From Rhodopirellula sp. (GTDB lineage Bacteria; Planctomycetota; Planctomycetia; Pirellulales; Pirellulaceae): a stretch of DNA of 64,000 bases. The notes below the pieces were generated by a model. The model was given only the letters and a program-made list of their open reading frames with translations. It was not told the origin of the DNA and ran no database searches. The stretch is from assembly GCA_002701385.1 (NCBI GenBank), contig NZVD01000052.1:713-64712 (forward strand), in the 5' to 3' direction. Made by a program: the position numbers and the translations under genes. This document shows, piece by piece, positions 28,620-38,048 of the stretch; positions within the stretch are counted from its first letter, which is position 1, and every line of letters begins with the position of its first letter.

Positions 28620-29393
28620 CTAGCTGTAATGGATTTCCACGCCTTCCAATCGCTCTTTCAAAGCTTCCACGGCTGCTCGCTTAATACGGGGCGTATGCAA
28701 TAGCCATACTTCCTTTAAGCTAGGAAGATTCCGGATTTGATCTAAATCATCGTCTCGGTGACGATCATAGAACAGAATCCTAGTCACTCGGCCAAACTGA
28801 TTCAAAATAAGGCGGGCGCCAATATCTTCGAGGGCACCGATCGCATCAGGGTGGTCTGGCCCTAAATCAACTTCAGGCTCTTCTTCTGGTTCTTCTGGCT
28901 CTGATTCTTCTGAAGCTTCCTCATTTGAAGATTCTTCGCTTCCATCATCAGAATCATCACCTTCGGCATCTTCTTCTACTTCGATGTATTCATATTCAAC
29001 ATCACCGTCGAGTTCTTCATCTTCGTCGACTTCGATGTATTCGTATTCATATTCAACGTCATCATCGTCTTCATCAACATCATCGACTTCGACGTACTCG
29101 TATTCTACATCGTCTTCATCTTCGTCTTCGTCGTCAGACTCGTCTTCATCTTCATCTTCGACGTCTTCATCTTCATCCTCGTCGGATTCCTCATCTTCCG
29201 ATGCTTCATCGTCATCATCGTAGTCATCATTGAGTCCAGCAGCGAATTCATCTTCGTCGCCTTCATTCAATGCATCTTCAAGCTCGTCGTCGACATCCGT
29301 ATCGGAGTCTTCCTCGAGTTCATCGTCATCTTCTACTTCTTCCCATTCATCATCGACAAATAGGTCATCGTCTTCGGGATGGTCAACCATCAA
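28620..29393 (-). CDS. Highly acidic low-complexity protein with LRR-like C terminus
   Basis: In this 257-residue protein about 190 residues are dominated by Asp and Glu, in runs with interspersed Y-E-Y and V-E-Y-E-Y motifs (V-E-Y-E-Y-I-E-V occurs more than once). The last 65 residues switch to an ordered sequence, with L-P-S-L-K-E-V-W-L-L-H-T-P-R-I and a final L-E-G-V-E-I-H-Y-S that resemble the closing repeat of planctomycetal LRR proteins. No signal peptide is visible, so it is probably cytoplasmic. A clear terminator follows. The acidic part could bind cations or basic proteins, but no function is known. Confidence 0.75.
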   Translation of the reverse strand: MMVDHPEDDDLFVDDEWEEVEDDDELEEDSDTDVDDELEDALNEGDEDEFAAGLNDDYDDDDEASEDEESDEDEDEDVEDEDEDESDDEDEDEDDVEYEYVEVDDVDEDDDDVEYEYEYIEVDEDEELDGDVEYEYIEVEEDAEGDDSDDGSEESSNEEASEESEPEEPEEEPEVDLGPDHPDAIGALEDIGARLILNQFGRVTRILFYDRHRDDDLDQIRNLPSLKEVWLLHTPRIKRAAVEALKERLEGVEIHYS

Positions 29394-29553
29394 TTACTCC
29401 AGATCGGACTAATGGTAGGTAACAGAAACCAGACTGCAAGCTACAGTCTCCACAGAGAAATATGTGTCCATTTAAGCTAACACATCACGTGGAATTCGTC
29501 ACCACCTTTAAGCATCTATCAAACGGTATTTTAATCACAAAGTTAAGGCTTAA

Positions 29554-30516
29554 CTAGATTCCTAATTGTTCGCTGGTGAAGCGATAGTCCAACGGAGCCT
29601 GATCCCAATCCGTATCACCAACAAACAGACAACCGGAACTCGGGTGTTCCTGATACATTGCTGAATCCATGTCTTCAGTGGCAGTTGTTAATACTAGTTT
29701 CACCCCGTCAGCAGTATTCAACAACAAAGGACAAGTCACTCTCGGCGCCTGGGCACACCGCCATTCCGCTTCGACTTCACCTGTGGCCAGATTAAACTGC
29801 CTGGCTACTCCATATTCAGAAGCCTGTGGATTATAAAATGCAATGATCACACTACGTCCATCTGGAGTTGCCACCATCCCATCCGGAAAGATCTCGAGAT
29901 GTGTCAGATCCAAAATAACGTCCGGTTCGCTAAGTGTGCCTTCCTTCGTATTCAGTCGATAACGTACCACCTGTTGGGTCGGCGTATCGATATCCAGTAA
30001 AGACCATCCTTCGATGTCGGCTGTAATCACTTTACCATTGGAACAAATCTGATCATCACGTAAGCGAATCAACTCCCAATCCTCGGCACGCCAAAAATAC
30101 AACCCAGCCTTTTTCGTGGCAAACTCAAGGTCTTTGGCACCAAAGACGATTCCCTCTTCAAACGGGATACCGTCGTTTATGATAGTGTTTTCCACTGACG
30201 AATCGATGGACTCGCTAACCGCTCGGTATTCACCTGTGGCCGTATCGACAAACATCACCTGCCGCTCAATGCCGGCAACATACACATCTTTCGCTTCCGT
30301 GGGAAATGCAAACCCCGGTCGTCCCGGCAATTCGTAATTTGTGTTGGTTCGTCCATTCCAGTCAAAGACATTTAATGACCCACATTCAATATCCTGAGCA
30401 TGTTGGATGGCAACCCAACTGAACATTTCTACACCACAGGCAATAGGCCCTTCCGGCAGAAATCGCAATTGAGAGCTATCTGGTGCAAACAAAACTTCGG
30501 CATCACGAACTTGCAT
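29554..30516 (-). CDS. SMP-30/gluconolactonase-like beta-propeller protein
   Basis: The 320-residue product has the layout of the SMP-30/LRE family: repeated blades, G-I-P-F-E-E-G-I-V-F-G-A-K-D-L in the middle, an F-P-D-G-M-V-A-T-P-D-G-R-S segment, and a late R-V-T-C-P-L-L-L-N followed by L-V-L-T-T-A and G-C-L-F-V-G-D-T-D. These metal-site regions are diverged, so I call it gluconolactonase-like only. There is no signal peptide. It lies 42 bases downstream of an SDR gene on the same strand; together they could form a sugar-oxidation pair (dehydrogenase then lactonase). That pairing is inference. Confidence 0.65.
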   Translation of the reverse strand: MQVRDAEVLFAPDSSQLRFLPEGPIACGVEMFSWVAIQHAQDIECGSLNVFDWNGRTNTNYELPGRPGFAFPTEAKDVYVAGIERQVMFVDTATGEYRAVSESIDSSVENTIINDGIPFEEGIVFGAKDLEFATKKAGLYFWRAEDWELIRLRDDQICSNGKVITADIEGWSLLDIDTPTQQVVRYRLNTKEGTLSEPDVILDLTHLEIFPDGMVATPDGRSVIIAFYNPQASEYGVARQFNLATGEVEAEWRCAQAPRVTCPLLLNTADGVKLVLTTATEDMDSAMYQEHPSSGCLFVGDTDWDQAPLDYRFTSEQLGI

Positions 30517-30558
30517 TCGATAAACTCCTCACTTTCATGTGTTATACATTCGGGTTAC

Positions 30559-31308
30559 CTACGGAACCATAACTCGGCCACCAGAAGCTACTATCGTCTG
30601 TCCGGTCATGAAACTGGACTCTTCACTCAGTAAAAACCGAGCAACAGCTGCTAATTCTTCCGGTTCTCCGATCCGTCCCAATGGAGTCGCTCCGATCACC
30701 ATTGTGTGATATTCAGGAGTCAGGGTATGGGCCATTTCAGTCTCTGTCAGCCCCGGACAAACGCAATTGACTCGCACACCATCTCCCGCCCAGGCTTCCG
30801 CCATACACTGCGTCATCGCTATCACTCCGGCTTTAGAAGCAGAGTACGCAATTTGATTCATTCGCGGACGTAGACCCGCTATCGAAGAGAAGGTGACTAT
30901 TCTTCCAAACTGACGTTGCTGCATTTCTTCGATGACCGAATATACCATGTTAAAGGTACCATCCAGATTGATATTCATCGTTGTCTTCCAACGCTCCCAT
31001 GTCATATCATCTGCAGCGCCAGGAATACTAATTCCGGCAGCACAAACCAGCATGTCGATCGGGCCAAACGCTTCTCGTGCAGCAGCTGCAACGGCATTCG
31101 CTGAATCCGGTAAGGAGTTATCGCCTTTCACAGCGACGGCTTTACCACCGCCAGCCTGAATTTCCTCGACCGTAGCCACGGCATCATCATCTCGTGACAA
31201 ATAATTCAAGGATACGGATGCCCCTTCACTTGCCAACCGAATCCCTAACGCCTTACCAATTCCCCGTGTACCCCCGGTAATCAGGACGTGTTTTCCTTCA
31301 AATGACAT
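30559..31308 (-). CDS. SDR-family oxidoreductase, FabG-like
   Basis: This 249-residue protein has the classical short-chain dehydrogenase signature: T11-G-G-T-R-G-I-G18 for NAD(P) binding, N-N-type C-A-A-G-I near 89-93, catalytic S141/S142, and Y155-S-A-S-K159. It ends near M-T-G-Q-T-I-V-A-S-G-G. Length and pattern are normal for 3-ketoacyl-ACP-reductase-like or sugar SDRs. The propeller gene follows at 42 bases, suggesting a two-gene unit. Whether it serves fatty-acid synthesis or sugar oxidation is not decided; the single-copy context beside a lactonase-like gene favours the latter. Confidence 0.88.
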   Translation of the reverse strand: MSFEGKHVLITGGTRGIGKALGIRLASEGASVSLNYLSRDDDAVATVEEIQAGGGKAVAVKGDNSLPDSANAVAAAAREAFGPIDMLVCAAGISIPGAADDMTWERWKTTMNINLDGTFNMVYSVIEEMQQRQFGRIVTFSSIAGLRPRMNQIAYSASKAGVIAMTQCMAEAWAGDGVRVNCVCPGLTETEMAHTLTPEYHTMVIGATPLGRIGEPEELAAVARFLLSEESSFMTGQTIVASGGRVMVP

Positions 31309-31408
31309 CGCAATTCCTTACCTATGTGTTTTGAGTCCCGAATGGTTAGGCTCAACAAACTTACTCATCAACTGTCGCTATTTTAACGGTCCTGCAGATC
31401 TGATTGGT

Positions 31409-32851
31409 TTAGGCCAACATCTTTTTCACCAGATTACCGTGTACATCTGTCAGGCGATGATGACGCCCCTGGTACTTAAACGTCAAGCGAGTATGTTCCA
31501 GCCCCAGGCAATGTAACAACGTTGCATTTAGATCATGTATGTGAATTGGATCTTCTTCAATGTTGTAGCTAAAATCATCTGTCTTACCGATTACCTGCCC
31601 TGCCCTGACACCACCTCCAGCAGCCCAAATGGTAAAACAACGCGGGTGGTGATCACGACCGTAGTCAGTCTCGGTTAACGTCCCCTGACAATAAACCGTA
31701 CGTCCAAATTCACCTGCCCAGATTACCAACGTATCTTTAAGCATGTCACGCTGTTTTAAGTCCTGAATCAAAGCAGCCGAAGCTTGATCGGTTGCCGCTG
31801 CCTGTTTGCGAATCCCTTTTGGCAAAAAGGTGTGTTGATCCCATCCCCGATGATAGAGTTGAATAAACCTTACACCACGCTCGGCCAACCGGCGTGCCAG
31901 CAAGCAATTCGCAGTGTAACTACCCGGCGTGTTGACGTCATTCCCGTACTGCTCAAGAATGTGTGCCGGTTCATTTGAAAAGTCTGTCAATTCCGGTACA
32001 GATGCCTGCATGCGAAAGGCCATCTCATACTGTGAAATCCGAGTTTCGATTTCAGGATCTCCCACCTCTTCTCTCCGCCGTTGATTGAGTAAAGCGAGAT
32101 CATCCAGTAAAGCTCGGCGATCCTTACGAGTAACACCAGGTGGATTCGACAGAAATAGCACTGGATCCCCAGTTCGTCGCAATTTGACTCCCTGATGATG
32201 CGAAGGCAAAAAGCCTGCTCCCCATAGTCGGTCATATAACGGCTGACCTCCCTCTCCGGAGGTCATTGCAATGAATGTCGGCAGATCATCATTAAGGCTT
32301 CCGAGCCCGTACGACAACCAGGCACCAAAACTAGGGCGTCCTGCAATTTGAGTTCCGGTTTGCATCAGAGTGATGGCCGGATCATGGTTAATCGCTTCGG
32401 TGTACAACGTACGTATAAATGTCACGTCATCGACAATGCCTGAAGTATGCGGTAGCAATTCACTAACCCACGCTCCACTCTGACCGTATTGCTTGAAGTC
32501 GAATATAGATGGAGCAATTGGAAAACTAGCCTGACCTGCGGTCATCCCTGTCAAACGCTGACCATTTCGTACGCTGTCTGGTAAATCATCACCAACCCAT
32601 TGTTCTAGCTTTGGCTTGTGGTCATAGAGGTCGATTTGCGAAGGAGCACCACTTTGGCACAAGTATATAACTCGTTTCGCTTTCGCTGGAAAGTGAGGTA
32701 CCTTTTGCGCCGGGGCATTATCTGCAGCAAATAAGCTATTCATTGCTGCGGCAGCAATCGAAACACCTCCCCCCATGAGAAAATGACGCCTGTTATGTAA
32801 CCACCCAGCCTTTGTGATGACACTCTGTTCAGTAGGATTGTTCGATTCCAT
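31409..32851 (-). CDS. DUF1501 family, Tat-exported protein (pair 2)
   Basis: The 480-residue product starts with a cytosolic segment and then a twin-arginine signal (N-R-R-H-F-L-M-G-G, about residues 20-28). DUF1501 features are L-C-Q-S-G-A-P-S-Q-I-D-L-Y-D-H-K, a central F-I-Q-L-Y-H-R-G-W-D-Q-H, W-A-G-E-F-G-R-T, and G-R-D-H-H-P-R-C-F. It is 6 bases downstream of its DUF1549 partner, so translation is probably coupled. It is the end of the block that also holds the ABC and HEAT genes, and no gene follows on this strand for 100 bases. Confidence 0.9.
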   Translation of the reverse strand: MESNNPTEQSVITKAGWLHNRRHFLMGGGVSIAAAAMNSLFAADNAPAQKVPHFPAKAKRVIYLCQSGAPSQIDLYDHKPKLEQWVGDDLPDSVRNGQRLTGMTAGQASFPIAPSIFDFKQYGQSGAWVSELLPHTSGIVDDVTFIRTLYTEAINHDPAITLMQTGTQIAGRPSFGAWLSYGLGSLNDDLPTFIAMTSGEGGQPLYDRLWGAGFLPSHHQGVKLRRTGDPVLFLSNPPGVTRKDRRALLDDLALLNQRRREEVGDPEIETRISQYEMAFRMQASVPELTDFSNEPAHILEQYGNDVNTPGSYTANCLLARRLAERGVRFIQLYHRGWDQHTFLPKGIRKQAAATDQASAALIQDLKQRDMLKDTLVIWAGEFGRTVYCQGTLTETDYGRDHHPRCFTIWAAGGGVRAGQVIGKTDDFSYNIEEDPIHIHDLNATLLHCLGLEHTRLTFKYQGRHHRLTDVHGNLVKKMLA

Positions 32852-32857
32852 CGTATC

Positions 32858-35800
32858 CTATTCCCTGTTAATCACTTCATCGAGATTCATCAACATACTG
32901 GCAACAGCTGTGTACGCTGCCAACTCACTGACATCTAAATCAGCCGCCGGTATACTTTCACCAAAACTAACCAATTCCTTTGCTGCATCGGAATCAGCAG
33001 CATATCGTTTTAAGTTCCGTTGTAGAGAGTTGGCTAGGACGCTTACTTCATAGTCAGACGGTTCACGACTGGTAACCTGACGCCAACCCCAACGTAATCT
33101 CGCCGCTGGCGATTTTTCTGTAAGCATCATCTGCTGAGCCAGATTTCTGGCAGCCTCGACATAAGAAACTTCATTCAGTAATGCCAAAGCCTGAAGAGGG
33201 GTATTTGTGCGAGACCTTGAAAGCACACAAATCTCGCGGCTAGATGCATCGAACGTCACCATAGTTGGAGGAGGAACCGTACGTTTCCAGAAAGTGTACA
33301 TCCCTCTACGATACAAATCCTCTCCAGTTCCCTGATCATAAGCCTGACTTGCAATTTCCTTCCACAATCCTTCAGGTTGATAAGGTTTGACACTGGGGCC
33401 ACCAATTTTCCCATTGAGTAATCCACTAACGGCTAATGCCTGATCACGGAGAGTCTCTGCCGGGAGACGTAATCGCGATGCTCTTCCTAACCAAATATTC
33501 TCCGGGTCCTGTCGGAGATGCGTTTCACTAACATACGAATCCTGCATGTAGGTGCTGCTAGTAACTAGTAACTCCACCAATGCCTTAACATCCCAATCAT
33601 TACTACGGAACTCGACAGCCAACCAATCTAATAAACGCGGATGAGTAGGTGGAGCTCCCTGAGAACCGAAATCCTCCAGAGTTTTCACAACCCCCCGCCC
33701 AAAAAACTGGTGCCAAAACCGATTAACAATCACACGTGCTGTGAGAGGATTTTGGTCACTGACAATCCAGCGAGCCAAATCCAAACGAGATTCGAATGCC
33801 TGTCCGTCTGGACCTTTTAGTAGAGACCTGGGTATGTTCATCGTGACTTCTGCGCCAGGGTTATCGTATTGCCCACGAATGAGCACATGTGTTTTGCCCC
33901 GGTCGACATTCTCCTGCATGACCATGGACGTCGGAATCGTCTCTACAAACCTGCGTGTCGTTGATTCTAATGCGCGAAGTTTTCGATAATCGTCGCCTTG
34001 TGCAGATGAATCCACCTGATCCAAATAGTAGTGCAATAGCTTTTCGCTCTGTGCGACGGTCGGTTGCTTCATACCAGCAATTTCCGCAGGCGTCTGAGGA
34101 ACAGCCAGACTGCGAATTTCCTGAGGACTCAAGTCACGAAGGTAGAAGCGAGTTTCATCTAGTAGGCCATTCAAATGATGCTGATCACCTTCGGCTCCAA
34201 TGACCATTGTAGAATTCGTTTTATAGGTTCCCGTGAAGATATCCAGCAGTACATCCAATTCCTGGCGTTCCCCGTTCACGTAGATTGCCATTCCGCGAGC
34301 CATCTGCGTACCATCGGAAGTAAACGCAATATGATTCCACTGACCAGATTCAATCGGCTGCTTCGTTTTCAAGCGAACGGAATCGTCAAGCCAACGAGGA
34401 CCAAAGTTAACTTGGACGTGATTATCAACCAATCTCCAGCTAAATCCTTGGGGCCGACGATCCTCAGGATTGAGCATACTCATGATCGTGCCTGTCGATG
34501 GCTGTTCCACCTTGATCCAGGTACTCAGCGTTAGCTTTTGGTGACCGGCAAATTGCACGATCGCCCCTCCGCCAATTCTGTAGCTCTGATCTAACTTGAT
34601 GGCCTGCCCTTGAACGCCCTCAACAAATTGAGCTTCGTCGCGGTCGATCACAGTCGCTTCATATAACTCCTTGTCGACCTCACCAGTATTGATGACATCG
34701 TAATCCTTCGCCTTTCCCTCCACTTCGTATGTCTTTTGTTTATGGCTTCCGTCCCAATTAAATTGAATCATTAAATCCTGGTGGATGACCGGCTTGACCA
34801 TATCGACCGTCTCTCCCAGATTCGTCATGCGAGATTGAATGGCTTTACTATTTTGATCCAATCGTTCTCGCAATCGTGCCGCCTCTGACTGGTAGTCTTT
34901 CAATTGCATAGCCATCTGGCGAGTCGGAGCTTTGATGACTGGGAACGAATTCCCATATTTAATCACTCTCCCTCGCTCGGGAATGTTATTAAAGAATGCC
35001 ATCACTTCATAGAATTCTCGTTGAGAAATCGGATCATACTTATGATCATGGCAGCGGGCACATCCCATTGTCAGTCCCAGCCAGACGGTGGCTGTGGTAT
35101 CCACTCGGTCCACAGCATACTCAACCAGATATTCTTCAAAGACAATACCACCTTCGGAATTTGACCGATGATTCCGATTGAATCCCGTCGCAAGCACCTG
35201 CTCGGTAGTGGCATCAGGAAGTAGATCTCCTGCGAGCTGCTCGATAGTAAAATCCCTGAAAGACTTATTACTATTGAACGCATCGATCACCCATTCTCTC
35301 CAACGCCACATATGACGTTCACCGTCAGTTTGATAGCCATTGGTATCTGCATAGCGGGCCACATCCAGCCACTGCATCGCCATCCGTTCACCATAGCGAT
35401 CACTATCCAGCAAACGACGAACCACTCGTTGGTACGCTTCAGTTGAATCGTCTTCCAGAAACGCGGCAACTTCCTGTTGCGTTGGAGGAAGGCCGGTTAA
35501 ATCAAGCGTTACACGTCGAATCAGTTTCTCTTTCGAAGCAACTTTGGAGGGAGTGATACCGCGTTCTTTCATTTTAGCCAGTACAAAAGCATCTATTTCA
35601 TTCGACACCCACGGATCACTGGCTACCTTAGGCAAGGATACCTGTACGGGAGCTTCAAATGCCCAATGATCCTTCCAGACCGCTCCTTCTTCAATCCAAG
35701 TTTTGATAAGCTCCTTTTGTTCCGAACTTAGCCGAACCTGAGCTTCCTCTGGGGGCATGGCGACTGCCGGATCAGTGGCCGTAATTCGTTGGTACAACAA

Positions 35801-36052
35801 ACTATTTTTTGCATCGCCCGGCAAAACTAATACCTGACCATCATGTTTTTGATAGAGGCTCTGCTTGAGATCCAGGCGTAAATCAGCCTGCTGATTTTCC
35901 TGATCCGGACCGTGACAGTGATAACAAGTATCGGACAGGATCGGTCGAATATCTCTGGCGAAATCTACCGTCGCAGGAGGGGCGGCAAGAACCGACAGGG
36001 AGCCTAAGAATAACAGAGGCTGCAGCAATAGTGGAATGACATTTCGAGACAT
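32858..36052 (-). CDS. PSCyt1/DUF1549/LamG/DUF1553 protein (pair 2)
   Basis: This 1064-residue secreted protein has a signal peptide, an N-terminal haem-c motif C43-Y-H-C-H47-G-P-D within PSCyt1 (about 35-100) and a DUF1549 region about 150-355 with C-A-R-C-H-D-H-K-Y-D. A concanavalin/LamG-type domain follows at about 480-660 (L-T-L-S-T-W-I-K-V, W-N-H-I-A-F-T-S-D-G, G-L-L-D-E-T-R-F-Y), then a DUF1553 region about 760-1015. The LamG domain suggests glycan or protein binding. Two C-x-x-C-H motifs imply two haems if the pathway attaches them. It is followed at 6 bases by DUF1501. Actual activity is unknown. Confidence 0.9.
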   Translation of the reverse strand: MSRNVIPLLLQPLLFLGSLSVLAAPPATVDFARDIRPILSDTCYHCHGPDQENQQADLRLDLKQSLYQKHDGQVLVLPGDAKNSLLYQRITATDPAVAMPPEEAQVRLSSEQKELIKTWIEEGAVWKDHWAFEAPVQVSLPKVASDPWVSNEIDAFVLAKMKERGITPSKVASKEKLIRRVTLDLTGLPPTQQEVAAFLEDDSTEAYQRVVRRLLDSDRYGERMAMQWLDVARYADTNGYQTDGERHMWRWREWVIDAFNSNKSFRDFTIEQLAGDLLPDATTEQVLATGFNRNHRSNSEGGIVFEEYLVEYAVDRVDTTATVWLGLTMGCARCHDHKYDPISQREFYEVMAFFNNIPERGRVIKYGNSFPVIKAPTRQMAMQLKDYQSEAARLRERLDQNSKAIQSRMTNLGETVDMVKPVIHQDLMIQFNWDGSHKQKTYEVEGKAKDYDVINTGEVDKELYEATVIDRDEAQFVEGVQGQAIKLDQSYRIGGGAIVQFAGHQKLTLSTWIKVEQPSTGTIMSMLNPEDRRPQGFSWRLVDNHVQVNFGPRWLDDSVRLKTKQPIESGQWNHIAFTSDGTQMARGMAIYVNGERQELDVLLDIFTGTYKTNSTMVIGAEGDQHHLNGLLDETRFYLRDLSPQEIRSLAVPQTPAEIAGMKQPTVAQSEKLLHYYLDQVDSSAQGDDYRKLRALESTTRRFVETIPTSMVMQENVDRGKTHVLIRGQYDNPGAEVTMNIPRSLLKGPDGQAFESRLDLARWIVSDQNPLTARVIVNRFWHQFFGRGVVKTLEDFGSQGAPPTHPRLLDWLAVEFRSNDWDVKALVELLVTSSTYMQDSYVSETHLRQDPENIWLGRASRLRLPAETLRDQALAVSGLLNGKIGGPSVKPYQPEGLWKEIASQAYDQGTGEDLYRRGMYTFWKRTVPPPTMVTFDASSREICVLSRSRTNTPLQALALLNEVSYVEAARNLAQQMMLTEKSPAARLRWGWRQVTSREPSDYEVSVLANSLQRNLKRYAADSDAAKELVSFGESIPAADLDVSELAAYTAVASMLMNLDEVINRE

Positions 36053-36089
36053 TGTATTCGCTGGTAGTGACGCGTATTTCAGGAACTAT

Positions 36090-36105
36090 GTATCTTCTAA
36101 GATAC
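36090..36105. repeat. Short dyad upstream of the pair 2 operon
   Basis: GTATCTT-CT-AAGATAC is a 16-base dyad with 7-bp arms, about 38 bases upstream of the minus-strand start at 36052. It is a plausible operator or leader hairpin. A second hairpin (AATTGCT/AGCAATT, 36179-36199) overlaps the last codons of the HEAT gene. Confidence 0.5.
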
Positions 36106-36176
36106 CAAATTCCCAGCTTCCATTCCGGCGTATCGTGCAATCAACCCCGGCACCTAGCGACATTATCGGTCTCAAC

Positions 36177-38003
36177 TCAATTGCTGTTTTTGAGCAATTT
36201 CGCGTCGAACGGTGAGAGCAACCAGGGACCTTCGTTATAATCTTCAGGAATGGGATCCGGAAAAGACTCACCGGTCAATTCAGTGAGTGCCCAAGAGGCT
36301 CCTGTATGAAGAGAATTGAAACCTGGCTCTCCACTTCGCATTGTTTGTTCACGATATTTATGCAAGGCAGCAATGGTCTCAGGGGTATTCGATCCCATAC
36401 GAGCAAGACCAATTGCACACATTCTTTTCACCAGCACATCCTCCGGAGGAATTGGAGCTTCATCGGTGAGTCGAGTAAACAATAGTTTGGCGACCTCTGG
36501 ATCTCCAGTGAGGTCTCCTTCCCAAATTTTCCCCAGAGCCCAAGCTGCAGAAGCTCGTACTCGAAATCGCAATGCCTGTTCTTTGCGTGTAAACTGTTGG
36601 AGTAATTTAGAAGCCGGTTTGTACTTCATTTGCCCGAACATCTGATAGAGATGAGCAAATTGTTCGTTAATCGAAAACTCCAAATCCCGAGGGAGTTTCT
36701 CCCCGAGAAATTCAAGCTTTCTACCATCGCAATACGCTAGAGCAGGAGCCAGAGTAGCTGTTACCTGTAATCGTCTTAATGCCCAAGCCGCTGTGACTAA
36801 CACTTCTGGACGTTCAGACGTTAGCAAACCCAATGCGTCTAGTGCCACCTGCGTCTGTTCTAATTCAACGGCCATATGCAATCCCTGTTCCTGCACTCTC
36901 CAAGAATCCGAAGAAACAGAACGCTGAGTTACCTGGATAATGCCAGGACGCAACTCGGGCTGTTCGGCGAGCTGAATCAACCAATTCCGCACTTGTGTCC
37001 GTAGTTCTGGATCTGCATCATCCAAATATTGTGCAAGTGTCACCAAAGTATCCGACGCGACAGTCTCATATAACGCCGTGACGTAAGCCAAGCGAGAACG
37101 CTTATTGCGATGAGATTCTAATACCTCGGATAGTTCCAGAATACTTTGGGGATTCCAAGCAATCAGCGACTGCGCTGCAAGTCCTGAAGCGACATAACTA
37201 AGGGAAGCACAAAGCCGCTGATTAATCTCAACCGCCTGATCTTGCTCTTGTTCACCGGGGGTCGGTGACGCCAGAGCAGCAGCGATAACCAAATCGCTGG
37301 AGGTCCCAATGGATAATGCAGCGGCTTCAGTCAGATAAGGACGTTTGGAATAAGCAGCTATGGCCTGCGCAGCTTCGAGTCTCAGTGAATTCCTGTTCGC
37401 TCGATTTACAGCATAATCGACAAGTTGCTGATGATCATCGTCTGAACCATTACTCGCAAGTCCATTGAATGCCAAACGCATCAGCGAGATGGACGTAGGT
37501 CGCTCAATACGTTTTCGCCAAATGTCCAATAAGGCTTCCGATTGCCAACGACGCAGCGCATCTTCCACGATTAGAGACATCTCGAATTCACCAGCCGTCA
37601 CTGCTTCCACAAAAACACTTTCGGCCTGTTTTGCATCCTGCAAAACTAATGCGGAAGCTGCTGTATGGCGTAGCACTTTTGAATTTTCTTTGTCGGCACA
37701 GATGGCAATCAGTGGATCAATCGTCATTTCCAATCCAGGCAGCTTTTTAACTGACGCCATCCTGATTGTCTCCACCGCGTCGACCCGTATTTCGTTGGCT
37801 TCTGATGCCAAGGCAGCCAACCAAGTTGGAATTAACCGATCTGCTACAACCAAAATCTTTTGTTCATGTAACATGACCGGATCAGCAAACATCGGCCAAT
37901 CATTCTTAATGATGTTGTCCTGAGCATTCACTGGTACTGCCAATATGGAATTACCAACTATCAACAGCACAAGTAAAGCGAATTGTCTTAAGCTAAAAAA
38001 CAT
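36177..38003 (-). CDS. Secreted HEAT-repeat protein
   Basis: The 608-residue product has a signal peptide (residues 1-28, ending V-N-A-Q-D). It contains many alpha-helical repeats typical of HEAT/PBS-lyase-type solenoids, for example S-V-K-K-L, L-R-H-T-A-A-S-A-L-V-L, L-R-L-E-A-A-Q-A-I-A-A-Y, and near the C terminus F-R-V-R-A-S-A-A-W-A-L-G-K-I-W-E. It lies 46 bases downstream of the ABC permease and upstream of the pair 2 DUF1549 gene on the same strand. It may act as a periplasmic scaffold linking the transporter and DUF-type proteins, which is inference from gene order. Confidence 0.8.
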   Translation of the reverse strand: MFFSLRQFALLVLLIVGNSILAVPVNAQDNIIKNDWPMFADPVMLHEQKILVVADRLIPTWLAALASEANEIRVDAVETIRMASVKKLPGLEMTIDPLIAICADKENSKVLRHTAASALVLQDAKQAESVFVEAVTAGEFEMSLIVEDALRRWQSEALLDIWRKRIERPTSISLMRLAFNGLASNGSDDDHQQLVDYAVNRANRNSLRLEAAQAIAAYSKRPYLTEAAALSIGTSSDLVIAAALASPTPGEQEQDQAVEINQRLCASLSYVASGLAAQSLIAWNPQSILELSEVLESHRNKRSRLAYVTALYETVASDTLVTLAQYLDDADPELRTQVRNWLIQLAEQPELRPGIIQVTQRSVSSDSWRVQEQGLHMAVELEQTQVALDALGLLTSERPEVLVTAAWALRRLQVTATLAPALAYCDGRKLEFLGEKLPRDLEFSINEQFAHLYQMFGQMKYKPASKLLQQFTRKEQALRFRVRASAAWALGKIWEGDLTGDPEVAKLLFTRLTDEAPIPPEDVLVKRMCAIGLARMGSNTPETIAALHKYREQTMRSGEPGFNSLHTGASWALTELTGESFPDPIPEDYNEGPWLLSPFDAKLLKNSN

Positions 38004-38048
38004 CTAATTCAATCTCAATTCTATGTGTCTGGATCCTGAATCTATTTC

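Noticed and set aside
28984-29223. Plus-strand Ser-rich frame
   Set aside because: It is the antisense reading of the Asp/Glu codon runs of the acidic protein gene.
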